From: Halalkalibacter oceani
Lineage (GTDB): Bacteria > Bacillota > Bacilli > Bacillales > Bacillaceae_D
NCBI RefSeq assembly: GCF_040544555.1
Contig: NZ_JBEPKD010000006.1
Span: 132,989-196,988, forward strand
Reading direction: 5' to 3'
Length of the DNA stretch: 64,000 bases
Shown: positions 16,557 through 25,126 of the stretch, piece after piece
How positions within the stretch are numbered: position 1 is the stretch's first letter
Layout of the letters: each line of letters starts with the position of its first letter
The notes under the pieces: model-generated
Told to the model about the DNA's origin: nothing
Seen by the model: the letters and a program-made list of their open reading frames with translations, nothing else
Databases searched by the model: none
Made by a program: the position numbers and the translations under genes

Positions 16557-17468
16557 ATGACTGACAGCAGTCAAGTGTATGTCCGTGAGGTTGGACCGAG
16601 AGACGGACTCCAGCATGAGCAAACATGGCTGGATACGGCCGATAAGCTGAACTGGATCGAACAGCTGGGGGAAGCCGGGCTGACGTATATCGAGATCACC
16701 TCCTTTGTCTCCCCGTCGTGGATTCCGGCATTGGCCGATGCGGACGAGGTGGCGCGCACGCTTAAGAAAAGGCCCGGGGTTACCTATGCCGCGCTCGTCC
16801 CGAACAGAAAGGGACTTGAACGGGCTTTGCTCGCTAATATTGATGAAGTCGCGATTTTTCTTTCAGCAAGTGAAACGCATAATCAGAAGAACATCAATGC
16901 CGATACGGAGACGGCGCTTGCCCGTTTGAGCCGGGTGGCCGAGGAGGCGCGGCAGTCCGGGAAGGCGGTGCGCGGCTATCTTTCGATGGCATTCGGCTGC
17001 CCTTATGAAGGCAAGGTGGAAGTCGACGAGGTCGAACGGCTGGCGGAGCGTCTGTTTGAAATGGGAGTAACGGAGCTGTCACTAGGCGATACGATTGGCA
17101 TCGCCGGACCGAAGCAAATTGAGGCTGTTATCAGCCGGCTTGGCCGCATGATTCCGCTTGAGCGGCTCGCTCTTCATCCTCATAATACCTATGGGACAGG
17201 ACTCGCGAACATCTATGCTGCTTTTCAGCTCGGGATCCGCCGCTTTGACGGCTCGACGGGAGGGATTGGCGGCTGTCCTTACGCCCGCGGCGCTTCCGGA
17301 AATGTCGCGACAGAGGATCTTGTGTACTTGATGCAAACACTCGGCGCAAAGACTGGCATTGATCTTGTCCGGCTGACAAGCGCGGCACAATGGATTGAAA
17401 AGCGGCTTAGGCGGCCGTTGCCGAGCAGTCAATTACAGCTGAGCAAAGAGGAAGGGCGGTGCTTGTGA
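16557..17468 (+). CDS. yngG: Hydroxymethylglutaryl-CoA lyase
   Basis: 303 residues, TIM-barrel HMG-CoA lyase of the DRE-TIM family, cleaving HMG-CoA to acetoacetate and acetyl-CoA. Motifs: VREVGPRDGLQHE (metal and catalytic Arg-Asp), EITSFVSPSWIPALAD, SASETHNQKNIN, LSLGDTIGIAGP, LHPHNTYGTGLAN (metal-binding HxH) and the signature GGIGGCPYARGASGNVATED with the catalytic Cys; the usual Pro after Tyr-Ala is Arg here. ATG has AAGGAGGAG upstream. It ends inside the start of the next gene. Confidence 0.93.
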   Translation: MTDSSQVYVREVGPRDGLQHEQTWLDTADKLNWIEQLGEAGLTYIEITSFVSPSWIPALADADEVARTLKKRPGVTYAALVPNRKGLERALLANIDEVAIFLSASETHNQKNINADTETALARLSRVAEEARQSGKAVRGYLSMAFGCPYEGKVEVDEVERLAERLFEMGVTELSLGDTIGIAGPKQIEAVISRLGRMIPLERLALHPHNTYGTGLANIYAAFQLGIRRFDGSTGGIGGCPYARGASGNVATEDLVYLMQTLGAKTGIDLVRLTSAAQWIEKRLRRPLPSSQLQLSKEEGRCL

Positions 17469-18244
17469 GCGCGTTGATTGCTGTTGAGAATAAAGGCAAG
17501 GGAATCGTTTTGATTACGCTGCGTCAGCCGGAACGCGCCAATGCTTTATCGCTCGCGCTGCTTGTCGATTTGCAGCGGGTGCTACGCGAAACGGTGGAGA
17601 GAGAACCGCGCGTGCTCGTGTTCAGAGGCGAAGGAGAGAATGTCTTTTGCGCCGGGGCTGATTTGAAGGAAAGGGTGAAGATGACGGAAGCCGAAGTGCG
17701 CCGGACGCTCTCGTTCATCCGGACGACGATTGAAGCGGTGGCGGCAGTGAAGCAGCCGACGATCGCCGCGATGAACGGTCATGCCTTTGGCGGAGGACTG
17801 GAGCTCGGATTAGCCTGTGATCTGCGCGTTGTCAGCGCCACGAGTTTATACGGCTTGAGCGAGACGTCATTAGGGATTATTCCGGGGGCGGGTGGAACGC
17901 AGCGTCTGACGCGATTAATCGGCTTAGGAAAAGCGAAAGAGCTGATTTACACGGCTGCCCGGATTTCCGGCAAGGAAGCGGAACGAATCGGGCTGGCAGA
18001 AAAGGCGGTTCCGCAGGAAAAGGTTGTGGAAGAGGCGTTGCAGCTTGCCGCTAAAATCGCTGAACAGGGGCCGATCGCGGTTCAGCAGGCGAAGCAGGCA
18101 ATCGACGCCGGCTATGATCTTGATCTGCGGACGGCGCTGACGATTGAACAGCTCGCCTATGAGCGGACGCTGTCGACAAAGGACCGGCTTGAAGGGTTGC
18201 GCGCCTTTCAGGAAAAGCGCAAGCCACATTATAAAGGTGAGTAG
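17465..18244 (+). CDS. yngF: Enoyl-CoA hydratase family, probably 3-methylglutaconyl-CoA hydratase
   Basis: 259 residues, crotonase fold. Oxyanion-hole segments are visible in FCAGADLKER and AAMNGHAFGGGLELGLACDLRV, followed by LGIIPGAGGTQRLTRLIG with a Glu in the preceding SETSLG, and a C-terminal helical part. In this operon it would hydrate 3-methylglutaconyl-CoA to HMG-CoA. GTG 17465 is taken as start, behind GAGGAAGGG; GTG 17459 is nearly as good. It overlaps the lyase gene by four bases. Confidence 0.88.
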   Translation: MSALIAVENKGKGIVLITLRQPERANALSLALLVDLQRVLRETVEREPRVLVFRGEGENVFCAGADLKERVKMTEAEVRRTLSFIRTTIEAVAAVKQPTIAAMNGHAFGGGLELGLACDLRVVSATSLYGLSETSLGIIPGAGGTQRLTRLIGLGKAKELIYTAARISGKEAERIGLAEKAVPQEKVVEEALQLAAKIAEQGPIAVQQAKQAIDAGYDLDLRTALTIEQLAYERTLSTKDRLEGLRAFQEKRKPHYKGE

Positions 18245-18255
18245 GAGGGAGAAAA

Positions 18256-19779
18256 ATGACGCAGGAAGATACATTTCATGAGCGGACGGAGAAGCTGCGC
18301 GCCGGAGGAAAGCCGCATTACCATGCCAGCAATAAAGCGCAAAACAAGCTGTTCGTCCGCGAACGGGTCAAGCTGCTTTTGGACGATGGTCTGGCGCTGG
18401 AAGACGGATTGTTTGCCAATGCGTTAAAGGAAGGGCTGCCGGCTGACGGTGTTGTCACGGGAATAGGCAAGATAAATGGACAGACCGTGTGCGTGATCGC
18501 CAACGATTCGACCGTCAAGGCCGGGTCGTGGGGGGCCAAGACGGTCGAAAAAATGATACGAATGCAGGAAACCGCTGAAAAGCTCCACGTCCCGCTGCTC
18601 TATTTAGTCGACTCTGCCGGGGCGAGAATTACCGATCAAGTTGAGATGTTCCCGGGACGACGCGGGGCAGGCCGGATTTTTTACGAGCAGATCAAGCTAT
18701 CGGGCAAGGTACCGCAAATCTGTCTTCTATTCGGACCGTCCGCCGCCGGCGGCGCCTATATTCCTGCTTTTTGCGATACGGTAATAATGGTCGATGGCAA
18801 TGCGTCGATGTATTTAGGCTCACCGCGGATGGCCGAGATGGTCATTGGCGAGAAAGTGTCGCTTGAAGAAATGGGAGGAGCGCGGATGCACTGTCAAGTG
18901 TCGGGCTGCGGCGATATTCTGGCGGCGACAGAGGAGGAGGCTATCCGTTTTGCCCGCGATTATTTGCGTTATTTTCCGGCGAGCTATAAGGAGCGGCCTC
19001 GCTGGGCTGAGCCGCGGCCGTCAGTTCCCGGCTCGATAGATGAGCTGATTCCGGCCAATCAAAATGCCCCTTTTGATATGTATCAGCTGATTGAGCGGCT
19101 GATCGACAAGAACTCCTTTTTTGAATGGAAGAAGCTGTTCGCGCCCGAGCTGATTACCGGATTCGCCCATTTGGACGGACGGGTGATCGGAATCGTCGCC
19201 AATCAGCCAAAGGTAAAAGGAGGCGTGCTTTTTCCCGATTCAGCCGATAAGGCGGCAAAATTTATGACGCTCTGTGATGCCTTTCATATTCCACTGCTTT
19301 TTCTCGCCGATATTCCGGGTTTCATGATCGGAACGAAAGTCGAGCGCGCCGGGATTATTCGCCACGGCGCGAAAATGATCGCCGCGATGGCCGAAGCGAC
19401 TGTCCCGAAGATTTCCGTAATTATTCGCAAGGCATATGGTGCAGGGTTATACGCGATGGCCGGTCCCGCGTTCGAGCCGGATTGCTGTCTCGCCCTCTCA
19501 CAGGCACAAATTGCCGTCATGGGGCCGGAAGCGGCCGTGCAGGCCGTGTATGCGAAAAAAATTGCCGAGCTTCCTCCGGATAAGCAAAAAGCTTTTATCG
19601 AGGAGCGTCGCAACGCTTATCAGCAGGATATTGATATTTATCATCTTGCCTCCGAAATGGTCGTTGACGGGATCGTAGAAGGCGATGATTTGCGGGAGGA
19701 GCTGACCCGACGCTTTTCCGCTTATGAAGGACAGGAAAGAACGTTTAGCGAACGGAAGCACCCGGTGTATCCCGTGTAA
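18256..19779 (+). CDS. yngE: Carboxyltransferase subunit of 3-methylcrotonyl-CoA carboxylase
   Basis: 507 residues, two crotonase-like halves typical of biotin-dependent acyl-CoA carboxyltransferases. N-half motifs: RERVKLLLD, VDSAGARI, GPSAAGGAYIPAFCD and YLGSPRM; C-half motifs: LADIPGFMIGTKVERAGIIRHGAKMIAA, RKAYGAGLYAMAG and MGPEAAVQAVY. It transfers CO2 from carboxybiotin to 3-methylcrotonyl-CoA. The separate subunits at 14976 and 16329 complete the enzyme. AGGAGGG precedes ATG 18256. MccB-type rather than propionyl-type is inferred from the HMG-CoA lyase in the operon. Confidence 0.9.
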   Translation: MTQEDTFHERTEKLRAGGKPHYHASNKAQNKLFVRERVKLLLDDGLALEDGLFANALKEGLPADGVVTGIGKINGQTVCVIANDSTVKAGSWGAKTVEKMIRMQETAEKLHVPLLYLVDSAGARITDQVEMFPGRRGAGRIFYEQIKLSGKVPQICLLFGPSAAGGAYIPAFCDTVIMVDGNASMYLGSPRMAEMVIGEKVSLEEMGGARMHCQVSGCGDILAATEEEAIRFARDYLRYFPASYKERPRWAEPRPSVPGSIDELIPANQNAPFDMYQLIERLIDKNSFFEWKKLFAPELITGFAHLDGRVIGIVANQPKVKGGVLFPDSADKAAKFMTLCDAFHIPLLFLADIPGFMIGTKVERAGIIRHGAKMIAAMAEATVPKISVIIRKAYGAGLYAMAGPAFEPDCCLALSQAQIAVMGPEAAVQAVYAKKIAELPPDKQKAFIEERRNAYQQDIDIYHLASEMVVDGIVEGDDLREELTRRFSAYEGQERTFSERKHPVYPV

Positions 19780-19794
19780 GAAAGGAGTAGAGCC

Positions 19795-21732
19795 GTGGAA
19801 AAAAGCTGGCGCCCTTCAGTGGACGAAATCGAAAGAACAAGGCTTTATCAATGGATGGAAAGGCTCGGTTTTACTGATTATGAGGAGTTTTACGAGCGCT
19901 CGATTACTGATCCCGGCTGGTTTTGGGAACAGGCGGAAAAAGAGCTGGAAATCAGCTGGTATAGGCGCTATGAGAGGGCTTATGACCCGGCCAGGGGGAT
20001 CGAATGGCCGATTTGGTACCGTGGCGGTCTGCTTAACGCCAGCTATAATGCGATTGAAAAATGGAGCGCCACGGCAGAATATCGTCAACAGCCGGCCCTT
20101 TTTTGGGAAGGTGAGGATCGGCAAAAGCGGAGCATGAGCTTTCAGGAGCTGACGGAGGAAACGGAGCGGATCGCCGCCGGGTTGAAGAAGCTCGGTGTGA
20201 AGCGTGGAGATGTCGTGATGATCTATATGCCGGTGCTGGCGGAAACGGTGATTGCGCTGATGGCGATAGCGAAGCTCGGCGCGATTTTTTCCCCGATTTT
20301 CTCCGGTTATGGATACGAGGCTGTCGCAACGCGGCTTCAAGCGGCTGAGGCGGTGGCTGTCATCACCGCTGACGGCTACTTCCGCAAAGGGCAGGAAATT
20401 GCGATGAAGCAGGAGCTTGATCAGGCATTAGCCTTGTGCCCGACTGTTCAGCATGTCGTCGTCGTTGAGCGGCTGAAAACGGCAGTTTCGTGGAAAGAGG
20501 GACGCGATGTAAAATGGACAGCACTTCTTCGCTCGCCGCCGCTTAAAAAAACAGAAACGATGAACAGCGACGACCCGTTGATGATTTTATATACGTCGGG
20601 AACGAGCGGCAAGCCGAAGGGCACCGTCCATACTCATAGCGGCTTTCCGTTGAAAGCGGCGTTTGATGCCGGGATTTGCATGGACGTGAACAAGAAGGAC
20701 CGCATGTTTTGGTATACTGACTTCGGCTGGATGATGGGACCTTTTCTTATGTTCGGTGCCTTGCTTAATGGTGCCGCGATTGTGCTTTATGAAGGCGCTC
20801 CCGACTATCCGGCCCCCGATCGGCTTTGGCAGCTGGCGACTGAGTACAAGGTGACTCATTTCGGTCTTTCACCGACCTTGGTGCGGGCGCTGATGAAGTA
20901 TGGTGAACAGTGGACGCAGAGGCATGAGCTGTCTGAATTAAAGGTGCTGGCCTCAACAGGTGAACCGTGGAATGATAAACCGTGGGAATGGCTGTTTACC
21001 CATGTTGGCAAAAGCCGGCTGCCGATCATCAACTATTCAGGCGGCACGGAAATTGCCGGCGGGATTTTAGGAAATATTCTGATCCGGCCGATTGAGCCGA
21101 GTACGTTTAATGCCGCCTTGCCGGGAATGGCGGCGGCCGTGTATTCGGCGGAAGGGAAAGAGGTCATAGAAGAAGCCGGTGAGCTGATTTTGACAAAGCC
21201 GTGGGTCGGGATGACAAACGGGTTTTGGAACGAGCCGGAACGTTATATTGAGACGTATTGGTCCCGCTGGCCATCCGTGTGGGTGCATGGCGATACCGCT
21301 GTCCGCAGCGCGTCGGGCTATTGGCGAATCAGCGGACGTTCGGACGATACGTTTACGATCGCCGGAAAGCGGATCGGACCAAATGAATTTGAAACGGCTT
21401 TGGTCAGTCATAGCGCCGTTCATGAAGCGGGGGCAATCAGCATTCCCGATCCGGTAAAAGGAGAGGCGGCGATCTGCTTTGTTGTTCTCCACGGGGATGT
21501 GTCGGCAAATGAGTCATTGAAACAGGAGCTAAAAACTCATCTCGCGCGGACGTTGGGAAAAGCGTTCATCCCGCAGGCGATTCACTTTATTCCTGATTTG
21601 CCAAAAACAAAAAATGGAAAAGTGATGCGGCGCATTTTGAAGGCCACCTATGCAGGCGAAGAGGTCGGCAACCAAACGGCACTTGAAAATCCCGAGATCG
21701 TAAATGAGATCAAAGCACTGCGCCCGAAATAA
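19795..21732 (+). CDS. AMP-forming acyl-CoA synthetase (acetyl/acetoacetyl-CoA synthetase-like)
   Basis: 645 residues, ANL superfamily. ATP loop YTSGTSGKPKGTVHTH, then YTDFGWMMG, YSGGTEIAGG, HGDTAVRSASGYWRISGRSDDT and the C-terminal hinge and catalytic lysine in PKTKNGKVMRR. An N-terminal extension of ~100 residues resembles the ACAS_N region of acetyl-CoA synthetases. Last gene of the operon, 15 bases after the carboxyltransferase. Activating the acetoacetate released by HMG-CoA lyase, or a branched acid entering the pathway, are both consistent; the substrate is inferred. GTG start with AAAGGAG ahead. Confidence 0.85.
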   Translation: MEKSWRPSVDEIERTRLYQWMERLGFTDYEEFYERSITDPGWFWEQAEKELEISWYRRYERAYDPARGIEWPIWYRGGLLNASYNAIEKWSATAEYRQQPALFWEGEDRQKRSMSFQELTEETERIAAGLKKLGVKRGDVVMIYMPVLAETVIALMAIAKLGAIFSPIFSGYGYEAVATRLQAAEAVAVITADGYFRKGQEIAMKQELDQALALCPTVQHVVVVERLKTAVSWKEGRDVKWTALLRSPPLKKTETMNSDDPLMILYTSGTSGKPKGTVHTHSGFPLKAAFDAGICMDVNKKDRMFWYTDFGWMMGPFLMFGALLNGAAIVLYEGAPDYPAPDRLWQLATEYKVTHFGLSPTLVRALMKYGEQWTQRHELSELKVLASTGEPWNDKPWEWLFTHVGKSRLPIINYSGGTEIAGGILGNILIRPIEPSTFNAALPGMAAAVYSAEGKEVIEEAGELILTKPWVGMTNGFWNEPERYIETYWSRWPSVWVHGDTAVRSASGYWRISGRSDDTFTIAGKRIGPNEFETALVSHSAVHEAGAISIPDPVKGEAAICFVVLHGDVSANESLKQELKTHLARTLGKAFIPQAIHFIPDLPKTKNGKVMRRILKATYAGEEVGNQTALENPEIVNEIKALRPK

Positions 21733-21753
21733 CCTAGGGGGATGAAAAAGCAC

Positions 21754-21812
21754 GGCAATGGTTTCACACGCCACAGGATTTTAAAGATGGTGGCGGTTCC
21801 GCTCATTGCTTC
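21754..21812 (+). repeat. Interspersed repeat, family B, short copy
   Basis: GGCAATGGTTTCACACGCCACA ... AGATGGTGGCGGTTCCGCTCATTGCTT, the two flanks of the family B element joined without the central long hairpin. Confidence 0.7.
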
Positions 21813-21846
21813 GAGCTTGCGACAGGCTTTTGTCGCAAGCTCTTTT
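21813..21846 (+). terminator. Terminator of the leucine-degradation operon
   Basis: GAGCTTGCGACA / TGTCGCAAGCTC perfect stem and TTTTT. Confidence 0.88.
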
Positions 21847-21870
21847 TCCATTTATTACACAGCTTGTGCG

Positions 21871-21900
21871 TACATATCTGCCTCTAAAAAAACCACACTA
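21871..21900 (+). promoter_or_regulatory. Candidate forespore (SigG-type) promoter of the SASP gene
   Basis: TACATA (21871-21876), 17 bases, CACACTA (21894-21900), close to the SigG consensus TGAATA / CATACTA. The position, ~25 bases before the start codon, and the spore product support it. Confidence 0.55.
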
Positions 21901-21924
21901 GAAGTACAGAAGGAGGTGAATCAA

Positions 21925-22137
21925 ATGGCTAGCAACAACAACGGAAATTCAAACCAACTTCTTGTACCTGGTGTACAACAAGCGCTTGATCAAATGAAAT
22001 ACGAAATTGCGCAAGAATTTGGCGTGCAGCTTGGAGCTGATGCGACTTCTCGTTCTAACGGTTCTGTAGGTGGAGAAATCACGAAGCGCCTTGTCCAAAT
22101 GGCTGAACAGCAAATGGGCGGATTTAAACAACAATAA
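21925..22137 (+). CDS. Alpha/beta-type small acid-soluble spore protein
   Basis: 70 residues. Contains both family signatures: KYEIAQEFGVQLGAD, around the germination-protease cleavage site, and TSRSNGSVGGEITKRLVQMAEQQ. These proteins coat spore DNA and are degraded at germination. A near-perfect AAGGAGGTGA precedes ATG 21925. A short hairpin follows. Confidence 0.96.
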   Translation: MASNNNGNSNQLLVPGVQQALDQMKYEIAQEFGVQLGADATSRSNGSVGGEITKRLVQMAEQQMGGFKQQ

Positions 22138-22155
22138 TGAAATGGCTTTAAAAAG

Positions 22156-22183
22156 AGGGTGTCCGTTTAGGGCACCCTTTAAA
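22156..22183 (+). terminator. Hairpin after the SASP gene
   Basis: AGGGTGTCC / GGGCACCCT stem with a weak trailing T run; it ends ahead of the next gene's Shine-Dalgarno sequence. Confidence 0.55.
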
Positions 22184-22201
22184 CAATGGGGAGGTATCGA
22201 A

Positions 22202-22447
22202 ATGGCGATCTGTACGGTTTGCAACGGCATGAGTCAAATTGATTACACATGCCCAGCTTGTCATGTACGCACTGTTGATTTTGGCAAAATTATGGATTAC
22301 GAAGACAGCTACAGGCCCTATGAAGAAATTGAAGTAGCGAAGGCCGCCAATGGCATCGCAAATGACCGGGAAGAACAGCTTTGTCCTCATTATATGATTT
22401 GTCCCGCCTGTTCGAGCTCTTTTGTGTATCAAGTAAAAGAACAGTAA
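22202..22447 (+). CDS. Small zinc-ribbon-like protein of unknown function
   Basis: 81 residues. Two Cys pairs at the N-terminus (CTVCNG, CPAC) and a third CPAC near the C-terminus, with CPHYMI before it, suggest one or two zinc ribbons. GGGGAGG precedes ATG 22202. Placed 64 bases after the SASP gene and possibly read through from it, which would make it a spore protein; this is inference from position only. Confidence 0.8.
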   Translation: MAICTVCNGMSQIDYTCPACHVRTVDFGKIMDYEDSYRPYEEIEVAKAANGIANDREEQLCPHYMICPACSSSFVYQVKEQ

Positions 22448-22482
22448 GCCCCCTCCTTTTCCTCCTAATTTAGCGAATTTTC

Positions 22483-22512
22483 TTGCAAAAATATCGAGAA
22501 AGACTATATAAT
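22483..22512 (+). promoter_or_regulatory. SigA promoter of the short-chain dehydrogenase gene
   Basis: TTGCAA (22483-22488), 18 bases, TATAAT (22507-22512). Spacing and hexamers are good. Confidence 0.65.
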
Positions 22513-22541
22513 GTGAAGCATATTCCTTTGTTATTGAAGGG

Positions 22542-22556
22542 ATAAAAACGTTAACA
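22542..22556 (+). promoter_or_regulatory. Possible cre box downstream of the promoter
   Basis: ATAAAAACGTTAACA fits WTGNAANCGNWNNCW except for A in place of the third-position G. Located ~30 bases after the -10, a position where CcpA could block elongation. Confidence 0.35.
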
Positions 22557-22569
22557 GGGGGAATAGACT

Positions 22570-23346
22570 GTGGTAGAGGAACAACAAAAAATTGCAGTGG
22601 TGACAGGAGGGAGCCGCGGTATTGGAAAAGCGGTCGTCAAAAGGCTTCTTCAAGCAGGGCATCTCGTTGTGTTCGGCAGCCGTACGGAAGCCGATAGTAA
22701 GCAAACTGTAACGGAGCTTTCCTCCATCGGAGAAGTTCATGGACTTGTGCTCGACGTTTCCGAACGGAAGTCTGTTCAGCAATTTGTCGATGAAGTGATC
22801 GATCGGTTTGGCCGGATTGACATTCTCGTTAACTGTGCCGGAATTAATATCCGCATTCCAGCTGAGGACTATCAGGAAGAGGATTGGGAGAAAGTATTAA
22901 ATATTAATTTAAGCGGGGCGTACCGGATGTGTCAGGAAGTCGGTAAGCAGATGATTCAACAGCAGTCAGGTAAAATATTAAATATTACATCGATGCAGTC
23001 TCATATCGTTACCCCGAACCAAAGTGCCTATGCTTCAGCGAAAGGTGGACTTGTCCAATATACGAAGCTGCTAGCCGTTGAATGGGGCAAGCATAATATT
23101 CAAGTGAATGCCGTCAGCCCAGGTTTTATTGAAACGGAAATGACGCGAAGAACACTGGAGGAACCGGATTACCGCCAAAAACTGCTCAATCAAACAGCTC
23201 AGCAGCGCTTCGGCACACCGGAAGAAGTCGCGGAAGCCGTTGAGTTTCTTGTATCGGAGCGGGCGAGTTTTATTACCGGCCATATTTTAGCGGTTGATGG
23301 CGGATTCCTTGCCGGTCATCCTTCCTTTGTTCCACCACAATCATAA
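22570..23346 (+). CDS. Short-chain dehydrogenase/reductase
   Basis: 258 residues, classical SDR: cofactor loop TGGSRGIGKAV (TGxxxGIG), NCAG motif in LVNCAGINI, catalytic Ser-Tyr-Lys in ITSMQSH and YASAKGG, and SPGFIETEM. The Asn of the tetrad is in VLNINLSG. Arg after the first strand in FGSRTE suggests NADPH preference. The closest general types are 3-ketoacyl or gluconate 5-dehydrogenase-like reductases; the substrate is unknown. GTG 22570 follows CAGGGGG by eight bases. Neighbours (iron alcohol dehydrogenase, NIPSNAP protein) suggest a small catabolic or detoxification cluster. Confidence 0.88.
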   Translation: MVEEQQKIAVVTGGSRGIGKAVVKRLLQAGHLVVFGSRTEADSKQTVTELSSIGEVHGLVLDVSERKSVQQFVDEVIDRFGRIDILVNCAGINIRIPAEDYQEEDWEKVLNINLSGAYRMCQEVGKQMIQQQSGKILNITSMQSHIVTPNQSAYASAKGGLVQYTKLLAVEWGKHNIQVNAVSPGFIETEMTRRTLEEPDYRQKLLNQTAQQRFGTPEEVAEAVEFLVSERASFITGHILAVDGGFLAGHPSFVPPQS

Positions 23347-23355
23347 TTATTTATT

Positions 23356-23368
23356 ATGGTCAGACCAT
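23356..23368. promoter_or_regulatory. Candidate GntR/FadR-type operator
   Basis: ATGGTCAGACCAT is a perfect odd palindrome containing TGGTNNNACCA, the core typical of FadR-subfamily GntR regulators. It lies ten bases after the SDR stop and ~50 before the alcohol dehydrogenase start. No GntR gene is in this window. Confidence 0.45.
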
Positions 23369-23386
23369 CATTCCTAATGAAAAAAA

Positions 23387-23400
23387 TGATTGCGCTTACA
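23387..23400 (+). promoter_or_regulatory. Candidate cre box ahead of the alcohol dehydrogenase gene
   Basis: TGATTGCGCTTACA matches TGWNANCGNTNWCA except one position. It sits 18 bases before the start codon. Confidence 0.5.
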
Positions 23401-23417
23401 AAGGGAGGGAGGAGAAA

Positions 23418-24587
23418 ATGGGGAAAAATTAACAATTTTCAATTCCAACGATCATCAAATGTGGTCGGGGTATTTCCGCTCAAATTGGAGAAACATTGAA
23501 AAGCTATCGTCTTAAGAAGCTGTTAATTGTCACGGACAAAGGAGTCAGACAGGCGAATTTGCTGGAAAAAATTGAAGCCTCCTTACGCAGCAGCGGGATT
23601 GATTATGCCATTTATAATGACGTAGAGCCGAATCCGAAGGCGGAGCTGGTCGAGGAAGGGGTCGCTTTTCTCAACGCCGAGCAATGTGATTCGGTGCTAG
23701 GCATCGGCGGAGGAAGCAGTCTCGACACGGCAAAGGGGATCGCGGCGATGGTAACAAATAACGGAAGCATTCTTGACTATGAAGGGATTGGCAAGCTGCC
23801 GAACCCGACTCTGCCATTGTTTGCGATCCCCACGACAGCGGGAACCGGCAGTGAAGCCACAGCTTCAACCGTTTTTACAGACCGCGAGACGCTGTTTAAA
23901 GCGGTCATTATCAGCCCTCATCTCTTTCCAAAGGTCTCCTTTTTAGATCCGGGATTGATTTTGCAGCTGCCACAAGGCATTACAGAGGCCACAGGAATGG
24001 ATGCTCTAACCCATGCGATTGAATCCTACGTGTCGAAGGATGCGACGCCTGTGAGTCGCGCGCTGGCGATTCAGGCGATTAAAATGATCGCCACTGATTT
24101 AGAGAAAACCTATTTCGTCGGCACTGATGTGGAGAGCCGGGAAAATATGCTCGTTGCCTCGATGCTGGCCGGAGTCGCCTTTTCGCAGTCGCGTTTAGGA
24201 AATGTACATGCGATTTCTCATACGTTCGGCGGCGTGTTCAACATTCTGCACGGAATCGCCAATGCGACGCTGCTGCCATTTGTCATGGAGTTTAATCTTC
24301 CGGCCTGCGCTGAGAAAATGAAGGATATTGCCGTTGCGCTCGGGGAAAATGTCACGAGGTTAAATACGCTTCAGGCAGGGGAGAAAGCAATTGAAGCTGT
24401 CAAACGGTTAAATCAATCTTTGAATATACCAAATAATATTAAAGAGTTAGGCGTTTCACTTGACCACTTGCCGCAAATGGTCGAAGATTCGATGAGAAGC
24501 GCAAATGTCCTGTCCAATCCCCGCCTGACACGGGCCGAAGATATTGCAGCAATTATCGAACGCGCTTACGCCACTGAGGAGCTTTGA
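23418..24587 (+). pseudogene. Iron-type alcohol dehydrogenase with an in-frame stop at codon 5
   Basis: Group III Fe-dependent alcohol dehydrogenase: VLGIGGGSSLDTAKGIA (NAD-binding), IPTTAGTGSEAT, metal ligands in GMDALTHAIESY, HAISHTFGG and HGIANATLLP. ATG 23418 has an excellent AGGGAGGGAGG, but the reading is M-G-K-N-stop; the same frame then continues into the expected N-terminus FSIPTIIKCGRGISAQIGETL. A residual start at TTG 23496 would give 363 residues and lose the first beta strand. Either a nonsense mutation or two compensating homopolymer errors (one G too many and one T too few would give MGKINNFSIP) explains it. The body has no other lesion. Confidence 0.7.
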
Positions 24588-24593
24588 TCCCTC

Positions 24594-24622
24594 TTTACAT
24601 ATCGGTCATTGATCCGTACAGT
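24594..24622 (+). promoter_or_regulatory. Possible SigA promoter of the NIPSNAP gene
   Basis: TTTACA (24594-24599), 17 bases, TACAGT (24617-24622); moderate match. Confidence 0.35.
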
Positions 24623-24660
24623 GATGGTAGAAACGATACTACAAAAAAGGAGATGATTAC

Positions 24661-24990
24661 ATGTTTTATGAAATGAGAACGTACACGATTAAAGTAGGGA
24701 AAGTCCCGGAGTATTTAAAGCATTTTGAGGAAAATGGTCTTCCGGTTATTACGAAATATGCCAAGCTTGTCGCCTGGTGGTACACGGATATTGGCGAACT
24801 GAACCAGGTCATTCACGTCTGGGAATACGAAAGCATGGATGACCGCGCTGTGAAAAGAAGACAGCTTTATCAGGATCCAGACTGGATTGAAAAATTTGTG
24901 CCGACCGCTTTTCCGATGCTTGAAAAGCAGGAGTCGAAGCTGCTCTATGCCGCCGACTTTTCCCCAATTGGCGGAAAAAACAAGTCATAA
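24661..24990 (+). CDS. NIPSNAP family protein
   Basis: 109 residues, one NIPSNAP/ABM-type ferredoxin-like domain, recognised by MFYEMRTYTIKVGKVPEYLKHFEENG and NQVIHVWEYESMDDR. The bacterial members are small cytosolic proteins of unclear function, often beside dehydrogenases. AAAGGAG precedes ATG 24661. It follows the alcohol dehydrogenase by ~70 bases and may share its transcript. Confidence 0.85.
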   Translation: MFYEMRTYTIKVGKVPEYLKHFEENGLPVITKYAKLVAWWYTDIGELNQVIHVWEYESMDDRAVKRRQLYQDPDWIEKFVPTAFPMLEKQESKLLYAADFSPIGGKNKS

Positions 24991-25012
24991 TGACAGGAGC
25001 CTGGGACAAAGG

Positions 25013-25056
25013 AAGCTGCTGGAAAAGTGAAAATCATACTTTTTCAGCAGCTTTTT
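25013..25056. terminator. Bidirectional terminator between the NIPSNAP gene and msmX
   Basis: AAGCTGCTGGAAAAGT / ACTTTTTCAGCAGCTT stem flanked by T. It serves convergent transcription; a related hairpin lies near 13661. Confidence 0.85.
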
Positions 25057-25126
25057 CGTGATGAGCGGAGCCATTACTCTTCTTCGAGTTCCCTTTCTCC
25101 AGTCTCTTACGTGAGATAAGCCGTCT

